DNA of 59,814 nt from Oscillospiraceae bacterium (GTDB taxonomy: Bacteria > Bacillota > Clostridia > Oscillospirales > Ruminococcaceae). Of the stretch, positions 41,616 through 50,450 are shown piece after piece. Numbering within the stretch: the stretch's first letter is position 1; every line of letters starts with the position of its first letter. The stretch is taken from contig JAHZAU010000014.1 of assembly GCA_019423755.1 (NCBI GenBank), positions 1 to 59,814 on the forward strand, written 5' to 3'. A program made the position numbers and the translations under genes. The notes below the pieces were generated by a model. That model saw only the letters and a program-made list of their open reading frames with translations. It was not told where the DNA came from and searched no databases.

Positions 41616-41644
41616 AAAGAGTAGGGCAACCTGCTCTTTTGTTT
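41616..41644 (+). terminator. Attenuator-like hairpin in the rimP leader
   Basis: AAAGAGTAGG pairs with CCTGCTCTTT (one G-T pair) across a GCAA loop. The sequence continues TGTTTATG. It begins about 20 bases after the expected transcription start and precedes the first gene by 65 bases, so it could terminate early transcripts. Confidence 0.5.
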
Positions 41645-41709
41645 ATGTTAGGGGATATTTGCTCCGGGGAAGGGTCCCGGGAGCCGCCCCGGGAAAGGGA
41701 GGAACCGAT

Positions 41710-42180
41710 TTGGCAACCAGCAAAAAACCCAATACGGTAGAGATCGTCACCGCCATCGCCCAGCCGGTGGTGGAGGAGATGGGACTGAAACTTTGGGACG
41801 TGCGCTTTGAAAAGGAAGGCGCGTCCTGGTATCTGCGCGTCTTTATCGACAAGGAGGGCGGCGTGGACATCAACGACTGCGAGCAGGTCAGCCGCCGGCT
41901 GGATAAGCTCATCGACGAGGCAGACCCCATCAGCCAGTCCTACTACTTTGAGGTGTCCTCCCCCGGCATCGGGCGGGACCTGGTGCGCCCCTGGCACTTT
42001 GAGGCCTATCTGGGCCAGGAGGTGGAGGCCCGCACCATCCGCCCCATCGACGGCGTCCGGGACTTTAAAGGCAAGCTCCTTTCCTACACCGAGGACAGCG
42101 TCACCCTGGAAGGGGAGTCCGGCCCCATCACCCTGCTGCTCAAGGATACGTCCTATGTGCGGCTTTACGAAGAACTGTAA
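41710..42180 (+). CDS. rimP: Ribosome maturation factor RimP
   Basis: The product is 156 residues. A TTG start follows GGGAGG by 8 bases. The N-terminal domain has VTAIAQPVVEEMGLKLWDVRF and DINDCEQVSRRLDKLIDE, with YYFEVSSPGIGRDLV closing it. The C-terminal Sm-like domain has FKGKLLSYTEDSVTLEGE. RimP assists early 30S assembly. It heads the large translation operon. Confidence 0.95.
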   Translation: MATSKKPNTVEIVTAIAQPVVEEMGLKLWDVRFEKEGASWYLRVFIDKEGGVDINDCEQVSRRLDKLIDEADPISQSYYFEVSSPGIGRDLVRPWHFEAYLGQEVEARTIRPIDGVRDFKGKLLSYTEDSVTLEGESGPITLLLKDTSYVRLYEEL

Positions 42181-42225
42181 CAAAAGCCTGCTTTTTGAAT
42201 TTGGATCGGGAGGTCAATCATAAAA

Positions 42226-43437
42226 ATGAAGATGAACAGCGAATTTTTCGACGCGCTTAGTTCCCTGGAAAAAGAAAAAGGGATCTCGGCTGAGTACCTG
42301 ATCGAAAAGATCAGCAACGCCATCGCCATTGCCGTCAAGCGCGATATGGGCGGCACCGACAACGCCGTAGTGGAGATCGACCCGGTCAAGGGCCGCTTCT
42401 ACGTCGCCATCCGCAAAACCGTCGTAGAGGAGATCGCCGACCCGGAGACCGAGATCACCCTCTCCGACGCCACCCGCTACAGCCGCACCGCCGTCATCGG
42501 CTCCACCGTGGAGATCCCGCTGGAGCCCCGTCAGTTCGGCCGCATCGCTGCCCAGTCGGCCAAGCACGTCATCCGTCAGGGCATCAGCGAGGCAGAAAAG
42601 AGCCAGATCGTCCAGAAATATCAGGACAAGAAGTTTGAGATCGTTTCCGCTCCCATCCTGAAGATCGATGAGGTCCGCGGAAGCGCCACCATTGAGATCG
42701 ACAAAACCGAGGCCATCCTGCCCAAGTCCGAGCAGGTGCCCGGCGAGGAGCTGCACGAAGGCCAGCGTATCATGGTCTACGTGGTGGACGTGATGACCAG
42801 CGGCAAGAACCCCAAGCTGATGATCTCCCGTACCCACCCGGGCCTGATCAAACGCCTGTTCGAGCTGCATACCCCCGAGATCAAGGACGGCACCGTGGAG
42901 ATCAAAGCCGTGTCCCGTGAGGCCGGCTCCCGCACCAAGATGGCCGTTTGGAGCAAGGACGAAAACGTCGACGCCGTAGGCGCCTGCATCGGCCCCAGAG
43001 GTTCCCGTGTCTCCGCTATCGTGGAGGAGCTGGGCGGCGAGAAGATCGACGTCATCCGTTACAGCGAAAACCCCGAGGAGCTCATCGCCGCGGCGCTGTC
43101 CCCGGCCCAGGTGCTCCGCGTGACCGTAGACGAAGAAGGCGGCAAGTTCTGCCAGGCTGTGGTGCCGGATAACCAGCTTTCCCTGGCTATCGGCAACAAG
43201 GGCCAGAACGTCCGTCTGGCTGCCCGCCTCACCGGCTGGAAGATCGACATCGTGTCCGAGACCCAGGCCAAGGAAGAGGAAGCCGAGCGCGCTGCCCGCG
43301 CTGCCGAGGAGCCGGAGGAGGAAGAGGAGCTGCTGACCGCCGAGGGCTTTGACGAGACCGCCGAGCCGGAAGCAGACGCTCTGCCGGAAGAGTCCGAAGC
43401 CGAAGAAGAGACCGGGGAAGACGCCCTTTCCGAATAA
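42226..43437 (+). CDS. nusA: Transcription termination/antitermination factor NusA
   Basis: The product is 403 residues. The N-terminal RNA polymerase-binding domain starts FFDALSSLEKEKGISAEYLI. The S1 domain has GTVVEG-like EVRGSATIEI and PKSEQVPGEEL. Two KH domains follow (GACIGPRGSRVSAIVEELGGEKIDVI and LAIGNKGQNVRLAARLTGWKIDI). An acidic tail of about 50 residues ends the protein. As in other Firmicutes there are no C-terminal AR repeats. NusA controls pausing and intrinsic termination and could act on the leader hairpin of its own operon. Confidence 0.97.
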   Translation: MKMNSEFFDALSSLEKEKGISAEYLIEKISNAIAIAVKRDMGGTDNAVVEIDPVKGRFYVAIRKTVVEEIADPETEITLSDATRYSRTAVIGSTVEIPLEPRQFGRIAAQSAKHVIRQGISEAEKSQIVQKYQDKKFEIVSAPILKIDEVRGSATIEIDKTEAILPKSEQVPGEELHEGQRIMVYVVDVMTSGKNPKLMISRTHPGLIKRLFELHTPEIKDGTVEIKAVSREAGSRTKMAVWSKDENVDAVGACIGPRGSRVSAIVEELGGEKIDVIRYSENPEELIAAALSPAQVLRVTVDEEGGKFCQAVVPDNQLSLAIGNKGQNVRLAARLTGWKIDIVSETQAKEEEAERAARAAEEPEEEEELLTAEGFDETAEPEADALPEESEAEEETGEDALSE

Positions 43438-43476
43438 AAAGGGCCTTCCCACCCCGGTGACAAGGGAGGGAATGAG

Positions 43477-43749
43477 ATGACAGGAAAAAAGATCCCGATG
43501 CGCATGTGCATCGGCTGTCGGGAACATAAGCCGAAAAAGGAACTGATCCGGGTGGTGCGCTCGCCGGAAGGGGAGATCGCCATCGACCCCAAGGGCAAGA
43601 TGCCCGGCCGGGGGGCCTACCTGTGCGGCAGCGCCGCCTGCCTGCAGAAGGCCCGCAAATCCAAACAGCTGGAGCGCGCCCTGGAGACTGCCATCCCCGA
43701 CCAGGTGTACCAGAGGCTGGAGGAGGAGTTGAGCCAGGTTGAACAATAA
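43477..43749 (+). CDS. ylxR: YlxR-family RNA-binding protein (RnpM-like)
   Basis: The product is 90 residues of the DUF448 family. MRMCIGCREHKPKKELIRVVRSP and PGRGAYLCGSAACLQKARK are the signatures. Work in Bacillus has linked YlxR to RNase P modulation (RnpM). The location between nusA and ylxQ is the standard one. It overlaps ylxQ by 11 bases. Confidence 0.93.
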   Translation: MTGKKIPMRMCIGCREHKPKKELIRVVRSPEGEIAIDPKGKMPGRGAYLCGSAACLQKARKSKQLERALETAIPDQVYQRLEEELSQVEQ

Positions 43750-44083
43750 ACAACTTTCTACCCTTTCCCTCAGCCGCCGGGCCGGCAAGCTGGTGCTGGG
43801 GTTTGATAAGGCCAAGGAAGCCATCCTCAAGGGGCAGGCCCCCTGCGTGTTCGTCACACAGGACCTTTCCCTCAAAACCAAAAAAGAAATCGAGTTCCTC
43901 TGCGGCAGCAGAGGCGTCCCGGTGGTGACACTGGCGGTGGAGATGGACCAGGTGAAGGCACAGGTGGGCAAACGCTCCGGCGTGCTGCTCATCCTGGATG
44001 AAGGCCTCTCCCACAACCTGCAGAAGCTGGCCGGGGCAGATCGTTTGGACGAAGGAGGAACGATGCCGCATGATGATCGATAA
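43739..44083 (+). CDS. ylxQ: L7Ae-like K-turn-binding protein YlxQ
   Basis: The product is 114 residues. A TTG start overlaps ylxR, with GGAGGAG upstream. LSLSRRAGKLVLGFDKAKEAILKGQA and FVTQDLSLKTKKEI match the L7Ae/L30e fold that binds kink-turn RNA. The tail after about residue 95 is poorly conserved and overlaps infB by 14 bases. Confidence 0.88.
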   Translation: MNNKQLSTLSLSRRAGKLVLGFDKAKEAILKGQAPCVFVTQDLSLKTKKEIEFLCGSRGVPVVTLAVEMDQVKAQVGKRSGVLLILDEGLSHNLQKLAGADRLDEGGTMPHDDR

Positions 44084-46889
44084 ATATAGAGTCCGCGAGG
44101 TGGCCAAGGACCTGGAGGTCTCCACCAAAGAAGTGCTGGATCTGCTCAACGCCAATTCCGCGGAGGAGAAAAAGCACATGACCGCGCTCACCGAGGCGGA
44201 GCTGAACCTGGTGTTCGAAACGGTGACCCAGAAAAACCAGGTGGGAAATTTTGATGCCTACTTTGCATCCAAAAACGACCCGAAACCCGCCCCCAAGGCA
44301 AAACCGGAAAAGAAGGCAGAGCCCAAACCGGAGCCCAAACCCGAACCGAAACCGGAACCCAAGCCCGAGCCCAAGCCCGAACCCAAGTCCGAGCCTGCCG
44401 CAAGACCGACTATCGAAGCAAAGGAAGCAGAGAAGGAGCCTATGAAAGATACCGTAAAACCCGCATCCAAACCGGCAGAGAACGCCCCCAAGAGCGACCG
44501 TCCCGCCGGCAATGACCGTGTGAACAACAACCGCGGCGACCGTCCCAACGGTGATCGCTTCAACAACAACCGCGGCGATCGTCCCAATGGCGACCGCTTC
44601 AATAACAACCGTGGCGACCGCCCCAATGGTGACCGTTTCAATAACAACCGTGGCGACCGCCCCAACGGCGATCGTTTTGGCAACAACCGCGGCGACCGTC
44701 CCAACAACGGCGATCGTTTTGGCAACAACCGCGGCGACCGTCCCAATAACGGTGACCGCTTTGGCAACAACCGTGGTGACCGTCCCAACAACGGCGACCG
44801 CTTCGGCAACCGCAAACCGGCTGCCCCCGCCAAGCCCGCCGCTCCCAAGCCCGCCCCCAAACCGGCGGCAGCCCGTCCGGCAACCACCGTCAACCCCCAG
44901 CTGGACGAAAACGTCAACGGCAAGATCATCCGTCACGTGGATATGCGCGCAGCCAACATCGAGCTGGATAAGTACAACGAGCGCTACGAGCAGATCGCTC
45001 CGGAAAATCTCGCCAAACGCGACGACGGTGTGAAAAAACAGAAGATCGGCGGCAAGAATAAGAAGAAGAACTTCATGTCCAAGAAGGACAAGGAGCTGGA
45101 GAAGATGCGCCGCCTGGAGATGGAGCGCGAGCGCCGTCAGAAGCTCAACATCACCATCCCCGACGAGATCACCGTCGGCGACCTGGCCCTCAAGCTGAAG
45201 ATCCAGGCAGCCGAAATCATCAAACGCCTGATGGCTATGGGCGAGATGAAGTCCATCTCCGATATCCTGGACTACGACACCGCTGCCCTGGTTGCCATGG
45301 ACATCGGCGCCAAGGTAGAAAAAGAGGTCGTCGTCACCATCGAGGACCGTCTCTTCGACGCTTCCGAGGACTCCGAGGACGATAAGGTCGAGCGCCCGCC
45401 GGTGGTCGTTGTCATGGGTCACGTTGACCATGGTAAGACCTCCATCCTGGACGCCATCCGTCATGCGCAGGTTACCGCAGGCGAGGCCGGCGGCATCACC
45501 CAGCACATCGGCGCTTACCAGGTTATCGCCAACGGCAAGCCCATCACCTTCCTGGATACCCCCGGCCACGAGGCCTTCACCGCCATGCGTGCCCGCGGCG
45601 CCGATATCACCGATATCGCCGTTCTGGTGGTAGCCGCCGACGACGGTATCATGCCCCAGACCGTTGAGTCCATCAGCCACGCCAAAGCAGCCGGCGTTTC
45701 CATCATCGTTGCCATCAACAAGATGGATAAACCCACCGCAGACCCCGACCGCGTGAAACAGCAGCTCACCGAGTACGAGCTGGTTCCCGAGGAGTGGGGC
45801 GGCGACGTGGTTTGCGTACCGGTTTCCGCTAAGACCAAACAGGGTATCCCGGAACTGCTGGAGATGATCCAGCTGGTGGCCGACGTCAAAGAGCTGAAGG
45901 CCAACCCCGACCGTATGGCCAAAGGTACCGTCATCGAAGCCCGCCTGGACAAAGGCCGCGGCCCGGTGGCTACCATCCTGGTCCAGAACGGTACCCTGCA
46001 CACCGGCGACTCGGTCATTGCCGGCACCGCTGTGGGCCGTGTCCGCGTTATGACCAACGACAAGGGCGAGCGCGTCGAGACCGCTGGTCCTTCCATGCCG
46101 GTTGAGATCACCGGTCTGGCCGAAGTTCCCGCCGCTGGTGACGAGTTCAACGCCGTCGGCGACGAGCGTCTGGCCCGTGAGCTGGTGGAACAGCGCCGTC
46201 AGGAAGCCAAGGAGAAGGAGTTCTCCTCCTACCAGAAGGTCACCCTGGATAACCTCTTCGAGCAGATCGAAGTGGGCGAGACCAAGGAGCTGCCCATCAT
46301 CGTCAAAGCCGACGTTCAGGGCTCGGTGGAGGCTGTCCGCCAGTCCCTGGAGAAGCTGAGCAACGCCGAAGTCCGCGTCAAGGTCATCCACGGTGCCGTT
46401 GGTGCCGTCAGCAAGTCCGACGTCAGCCTGGCCGAGGCCTGCGGCGCCATCATCGTCGGCTTCAACGTCCGTCCCGACCCCACCGCCCGCGACATGGCCG
46501 AGCAGTCCGGCGTGGATATGCGCCTCTACCGCGTCATCTACGACGCCATCGAGGAGATCTCCTCCGCTATGAAGGGCATGCTGGCTCCCAAGACCCGCGA
46601 GGTGGAGCTGGGCCGCGCCGAAGTCCGCGAGGTGTTCAAGATCACCGGCGTGGGCACCGTTGCCGGCTGCTACGTGCTGGAAGGCAAGATCACCCGCAAC
46701 GCCGAGATCCGCATCGTCCGCGACGGTATCATCATCGCCGACGAGCACCTGACCTCCCTCAAACGCTTCAAGGACGACGTCAAAGAGGTGGCCAAGGGCT
46801 ACGAATGCGGTATGGGCATCGAGAAATTCGGCGATCTGAAGATCGGCGATATCTTCGAGGCTTATATGATCGAGGAATACAGAGAATAA
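44070..46889 (+). CDS. infB: Translation initiation factor IF-2
   Basis: The product is 939 residues. An IF2_N domain at the start (KYRVREVAKDLEVSTKEVLDLL) is followed by a Lys/Pro/Glu helix-like stretch and an Arg/Gly/Asp/Asn tandem repeat (about 150-250). A second IF2_N (ITVGDLALKLKIQAAEIIKRL) comes next. The GTPase domain has GHVDHGKTS, FLDTPGHEAF and NKMDKP. Domains II to IV close it. IF-2 places initiator tRNA on the 30S subunit. Either of two adjacent ATGs (44070 or 44073) could serve; GAAGGAGGA precedes both. Confidence 0.97.
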   Translation: MMIDKYRVREVAKDLEVSTKEVLDLLNANSAEEKKHMTALTEAELNLVFETVTQKNQVGNFDAYFASKNDPKPAPKAKPEKKAEPKPEPKPEPKPEPKPEPKPEPKSEPAARPTIEAKEAEKEPMKDTVKPASKPAENAPKSDRPAGNDRVNNNRGDRPNGDRFNNNRGDRPNGDRFNNNRGDRPNGDRFNNNRGDRPNGDRFGNNRGDRPNNGDRFGNNRGDRPNNGDRFGNNRGDRPNNGDRFGNRKPAAPAKPAAPKPAPKPAAARPATTVNPQLDENVNGKIIRHVDMRAANIELDKYNERYEQIAPENLAKRDDGVKKQKIGGKNKKKNFMSKKDKELEKMRRLEMERERRQKLNITIPDEITVGDLALKLKIQAAEIIKRLMAMGEMKSISDILDYDTAALVAMDIGAKVEKEVVVTIEDRLFDASEDSEDDKVERPPVVVVMGHVDHGKTSILDAIRHAQVTAGEAGGITQHIGAYQVIANGKPITFLDTPGHEAFTAMRARGADITDIAVLVVAADDGIMPQTVESISHAKAAGVSIIVAINKMDKPTADPDRVKQQLTEYELVPEEWGGDVVCVPVSAKTKQGIPELLEMIQLVADVKELKANPDRMAKGTVIEARLDKGRGPVATILVQNGTLHTGDSVIAGTAVGRVRVMTNDKGERVETAGPSMPVEITGLAEVPAAGDEFNAVGDERLARELVEQRRQEAKEKEFSSYQKVTLDNLFEQIEVGETKELPIIVKADVQGSVEAVRQSLEKLSNAEVRVKVIHGAVGAVSKSDVSLAEACGAIIVGFNVRPDPTARDMAEQSGVDMRLYRVIYDAIEEISSAMKGMLAPKTREVELGRAEVREVFKITGVGTVAGCYVLEGKITRNAEIRIVRDGIIIADEHLTSLKRFKDDVKEVAKGYECGMGIEKFGDLKIGDIFEAYMIEEYRE
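44521..44815 (+). repeat. 39-42-bp tandem repeat encoding RGDRPNGDRF units in infB
   Basis: About seven or eight units occur. The first four read NNNRGDRPNGDRF (39 bases). Later ones read GNNRGDRPNNGDRF (42 bases), so the array has a change of unit length in the middle. Synonymous differences show the copies are not brand new. The encoded linker is polar and presumably disordered. Confidence 0.85.
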
Positions 46890-46932
46890 TCCCGCTTTTG
46901 GGATCTCCCATAAAGAAAGGAGGGGCCGCCCC

Positions 46933-47322
46933 ATGGCCGGCTTCCGTGTCAACCACACCGGTGAGGATATCAAGCGCGAGCTCACCGATATCATCCGCTC
47001 GGTCAAGGACCCCAGGGTGTCCACCATCCTGACCATCATCAAGACCGAACTTTCCAAGGATCTGTCCCACTGCAAGGTGTGGGTCAGCTCCCTGGAGGGG
47101 CTTCAAAAAGCCCAGGAGGCCTGCAAAGGCCTCAACAACGCCAACGGTTTCATCAAGCATGAGATCAACCTCCGGCTGAAGATGCGCCGGGTGCCGGATT
47201 TCCACTTTATCGCTGACGACTCCACCGAGTACAGCGCCGGCATCGCCCGCATCCTCAACGACCTGAAGGCCGCGGACCCCAAAGCCTTCGAGGACCGGGA
47301 ACCCGAGGAAGAAGAGGAATAA
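46933..47322 (+). CDS. rbfA: Ribosome-binding factor A
   Basis: The product is 129 residues. The KH-like fold is marked by VNHTGEDIKRELTDIIRSVKDPRV, then LSHCKVWVSSLEG, and LKMRRVPDFHFIADDSTEYSAGI. RbfA acts in late 16S processing and cold adaptation. The ATG follows AAAGGAGG. It sits directly after infB. Confidence 0.96.
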   Translation: MAGFRVNHTGEDIKRELTDIIRSVKDPRVSTILTIIKTELSKDLSHCKVWVSSLEGLQKAQEACKGLNNANGFIKHEINLRLKMRRVPDFHFIADDSTEYSAGIARILNDLKAADPKAFEDREPEEEEE

Positions 47323-47357
47323 ACCGCTCATTTTAAAAAAGGGGAGGGAGAGTAAGG

Positions 47358-48377
47358 ATGGCAAACGGCAGCTTGACCTGCCAGGAGACCGCCCGCCTGC
47401 TGCTGGGCGCCCGTCAGGTGCAGGTCTTTTCCCACCGCAGCCCGGATGGCGACACCCTGGGCTCGGGCTTTGCCCTCTGCCGGATGCTGGAGGCACTGGG
47501 CTGCGAGGCCTGGCTTTGCTGCCCGGACCCGGTACCGCCGCGCTTTTCCTACCTGGGCCAGGCCCAGCCTCCCCGGGAGGACGCGCCGCTGACGGTGGCG
47601 GTGGATGTGGCCGACGCCGCCCTGCTGGGCAGCTGGAAGGAAAGCTGGGGCGGACGGGTGGACCTTTGCATCGACCACCACCGCTCCAACACCGGCTACG
47701 CCCGGCACACCCTGCTGGAGCCGGAGGCAGCCGCCACCTGTCAGCTGATGCTCTCCCTGTTAGAGGAGCTGGAGCGCCAAAGCGGCAAGCCGCTGCTGGA
47801 CGCCGCTACCGCGGACTGCCTGTACACCGGCCTGACCACCGACACCGGGTGCTTCCGCTATTCCAACACCACCGCCGCCACCCACCGCGCCGCTGCCCGC
47901 CTCATCGAGGCCGGGGCCCGCAGCGCCTGGATCGACCGGCGGATGTTTGAAACGGTGAGCCCCCAGCGGATGCAGGTGGAAAACACCGCCCGGCAGTCGT
48001 TGGAACTGGCGCTGGACGGGCGCTGCGCCCTGCTGACCCTGCCCCGCCAGCTGTTGGAGGACGCCGGCTGCCCCGACGACGAGGTGGAGGAGCTGACCGG
48101 CCTGCCCCGGCAGATCCAAGGGGTGCTGGCCGGCGTGACCCTGCGGGAAAACCCCCAGCGCACCGGTTGGCGGGTATCGGTACGCACCGGGGAACCCCTG
48201 GACGCCTCCCGCATCTGCGGGACGCTGGGCGGCGGGGGACACCGCCAGGCCGCCGGGTGCTTTTTGGCCCGGCCGCTGGAGGAAGCCCGCCGTCTGCTGG
48301 TGGATGCCGTGGAGCAGGAGATGCTCCGGCAGCTGCAACGGCCGGAGGAAGGGGGAAAGCCATGGACGGCATTCTGA
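47358..48377 (+). CDS. nrnA: NrnA-type oligoribonuclease / pAp phosphatase
   Basis: The product is 339 residues. The DHH domain has FSHRSPDGDTLGSGFAL, VDVADAALL and CIDHHRSNTGYA. DTGCFRYSNTTAATH supplies further metal ligands. The C-terminal DHHA1 domain ends in CGTLGGGGHRQAAGC. NrnA degrades very short RNAs and dephosphorylates 3'-phosphoadenosine 5'-phosphate. It overlaps truB by 16 bases, the usual arrangement. Confidence 0.93.
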   Translation: MANGSLTCQETARLLLGARQVQVFSHRSPDGDTLGSGFALCRMLEALGCEAWLCCPDPVPPRFSYLGQAQPPREDAPLTVAVDVADAALLGSWKESWGGRVDLCIDHHRSNTGYARHTLLEPEAAATCQLMLSLLEELERQSGKPLLDAATADCLYTGLTTDTGCFRYSNTTAATHRAAARLIEAGARSAWIDRRMFETVSPQRMQVENTARQSLELALDGRCALLTLPRQLLEDAGCPDDEVEELTGLPRQIQGVLAGVTLRENPQRTGWRVSVRTGEPLDASRICGTLGGGGHRQAAGCFLARPLEEARRLLVDAVEQEMLRQLQRPEEGGKPWTAF

Positions 48378-49294
48378 TCTTAGACAAACCGGAGGGATTC
48401 ACCTCCTTTGACCTGGTGGCCAAGACCCGGGGGATGCTGCGTACCCGCAAGGTGGGCCACGCCGGCACCCTGGACCCCATGGCTACCGGCGTGCTGCCCA
48501 TCTTCGTGGGCAAGGCCACCCGCTGCTGCGACATCCTTCCCGATTCGGACAAGCAGTACCTGGCCCGGTTCCAGCTGGGCTGGACCACCGACACCCTGGA
48601 CCGCACCGGCACGGTAAAGGAGCGCTTCGCCGTTACCTGCGGCCGCCGGGAGGTGGAGGCGGTGCTGGAACGCTTTCGCGGCGACATCCAGCAGCTGCCG
48701 CCCATGTATTCCGCCATCCAGGTGGGGGGAAAGCGTCTGTACGACCTGGCCCGCCAGGGGGTGGAGGTCGAGCGCAAGCCCCGGCCGGTGACCATCCGCC
48801 AGTTGGAGCTGACCGGCGCTTGGGAAGAGGAGCACACCTACGAGATCCTGGTCACCTGCTCCAAAGGGACCTACATTCGTACCCTCTGCGACGACATTGG
48901 CGCCGCGCTGGGCTGCGGAGCGGTGATGACCAGCCTGCGCCGCACCCGGGCCGCCGGGTTCGGCTTGGAGGAGGCGCTGAGTTTGGAGGAAGCCCAGCGC
49001 CTGTGCGACAGCGGGGAGCTTGCCTCCCGGCTGCTGCCGCTGGAAAGGGTGTTTGCCTCCCTTCCGGCGCTGAGCCTGCAGGGAAAGCAGGAAAACATGT
49101 ACCGCAACGGCGTCCGTCTGGACGCCCGGCGCCTGCCCTGGCCGGCGGATTTCCCCCGCGACTGGGAAGGGGAGATCCGGGTGCTGGGGGAAGACGGCGC
49201 CTTTTTGGGGCTGGCGCAGGTCCGGGAAGGCCTGCTTGTGACCCGGAAGTTCTTCGGCCAGCCGGCCGCCCATGAGGAAGGTACGAGGGGGTAA
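48362..49294 (+). CDS. truB: tRNA pseudouridine(55) synthase TruB
   Basis: The product is 310 residues. GILILDKPEGFTSFDLV and VGHAGTLDPMATGVLPI contain the catalytic Asp (in GTLDP). LPPMYSAIQVGGKRLYDLARQG and CSKGTYIRTLCDDIG are the other family motifs. The start lies in nrnA, with GGAGGAAGGGGG upstream. The C-terminal RNA-binding part is short. Confidence 0.96.
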   Translation: MDGILILDKPEGFTSFDLVAKTRGMLRTRKVGHAGTLDPMATGVLPIFVGKATRCCDILPDSDKQYLARFQLGWTTDTLDRTGTVKERFAVTCGRREVEAVLERFRGDIQQLPPMYSAIQVGGKRLYDLARQGVEVERKPRPVTIRQLELTGAWEEEHTYEILVTCSKGTYIRTLCDDIGAALGCGAVMTSLRRTRAAGFGLEEALSLEEAQRLCDSGELASRLLPLERVFASLPALSLQGKQENMYRNGVRLDARRLPWPADFPRDWEGEIRVLGEDGAFLGLAQVREGLLVTRKFFGQPAAHEEGTRG

Positions 49295-49300
49295 GAGGAT

Positions 49301-50230
49301 TTGCAGATCATTTCCAGTTTGGAAGAGCAGCAGCCCAAGGGGCCCGCTTCGGTGGCGCTGGGGCTGTTTGACGGGCTACATATCGGGCATCAGGCGGTGC
49401 TGCGCCAGGCGCTGGACGGCGCCGGGGAGGGGCTGCTCCCCATGGTGTTCACCTACCGCATCACCGGCCAGATCCCGCAGATCAAAAAGAACTACTTCAG
49501 CCTGATGACCGAGGAGCACAAGTGGGAACTGCTTCAGAAGATGGGCTTTGAGCAGGTGCTCTGCCCGGACTTCATGCAGTTTTGCGGCCTGAGCCCCGAG
49601 GAATTTGTGGAAGATGTGCTCATCGGCCGGATGAACGCCCGGCGCATCTGCTGCGGCCGGGACTTCACCTTCGGCAAGGACGCCCGGGGCAACGTGGAGA
49701 TGCTCCGCCGCCTGGCCGGGGCCCACGGCGTGCAGGTGGTGGTGGTGGACCCGGTGATGGAGGAGGGCAGACCCGTCAGCTCCACCCGCATCCGGGAGGA
49801 GATCCTGGCCGGGCGGATGGACTGTGCCGCCCGGATGCTGGGCCGGCGCTTCTGCATCGACTTTATCGTCAGCCACGGCAACGAGATTGGCCGGCAAATC
49901 CATTTCCCCACCATCAACCAGAGCTTCCCGCCCCACCACATCGTGCCCAAGTACGGCGTTTATGCCACCTTGGTGGAGGTGGGCCGGAAGATCTACGGCG
50001 GCGTGACCAACGTGGGGGTGAAGCCCACCGTCGGCAGCCCCTACCCGCTGTCCGAGACCTACATCCTGGACTTTGAGGGCGACCTGTACGGCCAGTGCAT
50101 CCGGGTGCTGTTTTACGACTTCATCCGCCCGGAGGTGCGCTTCGGCTCCATCGAGGAGCTGAAGGCCCAGATCGCCGAGGACACCGAAACGGTCCGCAGC
50201 CTGACGCCCATGAACCTGGTGCGCTTCTAA
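49301..50230 (+). CDS. ribF: Bifunctional riboflavin kinase / FAD synthetase
   Basis: The product is 309 residues. A TTG start follows AAGAGGA, 6 bases after truB. The N-terminal FMN adenylyltransferase has ALGLFDGLHIGHQAVL and VSSTRIREEILAG. The C-terminal riboflavin kinase has GNEIGRQIHFPTINQ, VPKYGVYATLVEV and FDFIRPEVRFGSIEELKAQI. It makes FMN and FAD. It is the last gene before the terminator-like hairpin at 50251. Confidence 0.95.
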   Translation: MQIISSLEEQQPKGPASVALGLFDGLHIGHQAVLRQALDGAGEGLLPMVFTYRITGQIPQIKKNYFSLMTEEHKWELLQKMGFEQVLCPDFMQFCGLSPEEFVEDVLIGRMNARRICCGRDFTFGKDARGNVEMLRRLAGAHGVQVVVVDPVMEEGRPVSSTRIREEILAGRMDCAARMLGRRFCIDFIVSHGNEIGRQIHFPTINQSFPPHHIVPKYGVYATLVEVGRKIYGGVTNVGVKPTVGSPYPLSETYILDFEGDLYGQCIRVLFYDFIRPEVRFGSIEELKAQIAEDTETVRSLTPMNLVRF

Positions 50231-50250
50231 CTGCCGCAGATTGCACAAAC

Positions 50251-50286
50251 TCCCCCGGCTCCGGCTGGGGGATGCTGTATTTTTTT
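50251..50286 (+). terminator. Probable terminator after ribF
   Basis: TCCCCC pairs with GGGGGA, extended by GGCT/GGCT-type pairing, but eight bases separate the stem from the T-run at 50280-50286. It would be weaker than the others. Confidence 0.5.
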
Positions 50287-50290
50287 CCGC

Positions 50291-50319
50291 TTTACAAAGC
50301 GGCCGGTTTATGATAAAAT
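50291..50319 (+). promoter_or_regulatory. Promoter of rpsO
   Basis: TTTACA (50291-50296) and TAAAAT (50314-50319) are separated by 17 bases. Confidence 0.72.
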
Positions 50320-50328
50320 ATCCGGGTA

Positions 50329-50440
50329 GGCGTTTTGAAACGCCCTCCCACCGTACGCTTAGTCTGGGGAGTCAGGACGCGTCCACCGCGCCAGCCTCAT
50401 GTCCCCTCGCTCAGGTACTGGTGAATATTTTTAACTGAGG
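50329..50440 (+). promoter_or_regulatory. Structured rpsO leader, candidate S15 binding site
   Basis: The leader of about 120 bases starts with a perfect hairpin GGCGTTTTGAAACGCC (50329-50344). It continues with GC-rich segments that can pair (GGGGA with TCCCC). S15 represses its own mRNA through leader structures in many bacteria. That role here is inferred from position. Confidence 0.45.
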
Positions 50441-50450
50441 TGATTTTGCC

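Noticed and set aside
43989..47075. Minus-strand frame of over 1000 residues opposite infB
   Set aside because: It is low-complexity Gly/Val/Asp-rich sequence created by GC-rich codons of infB. It has no ribosome site or domain.
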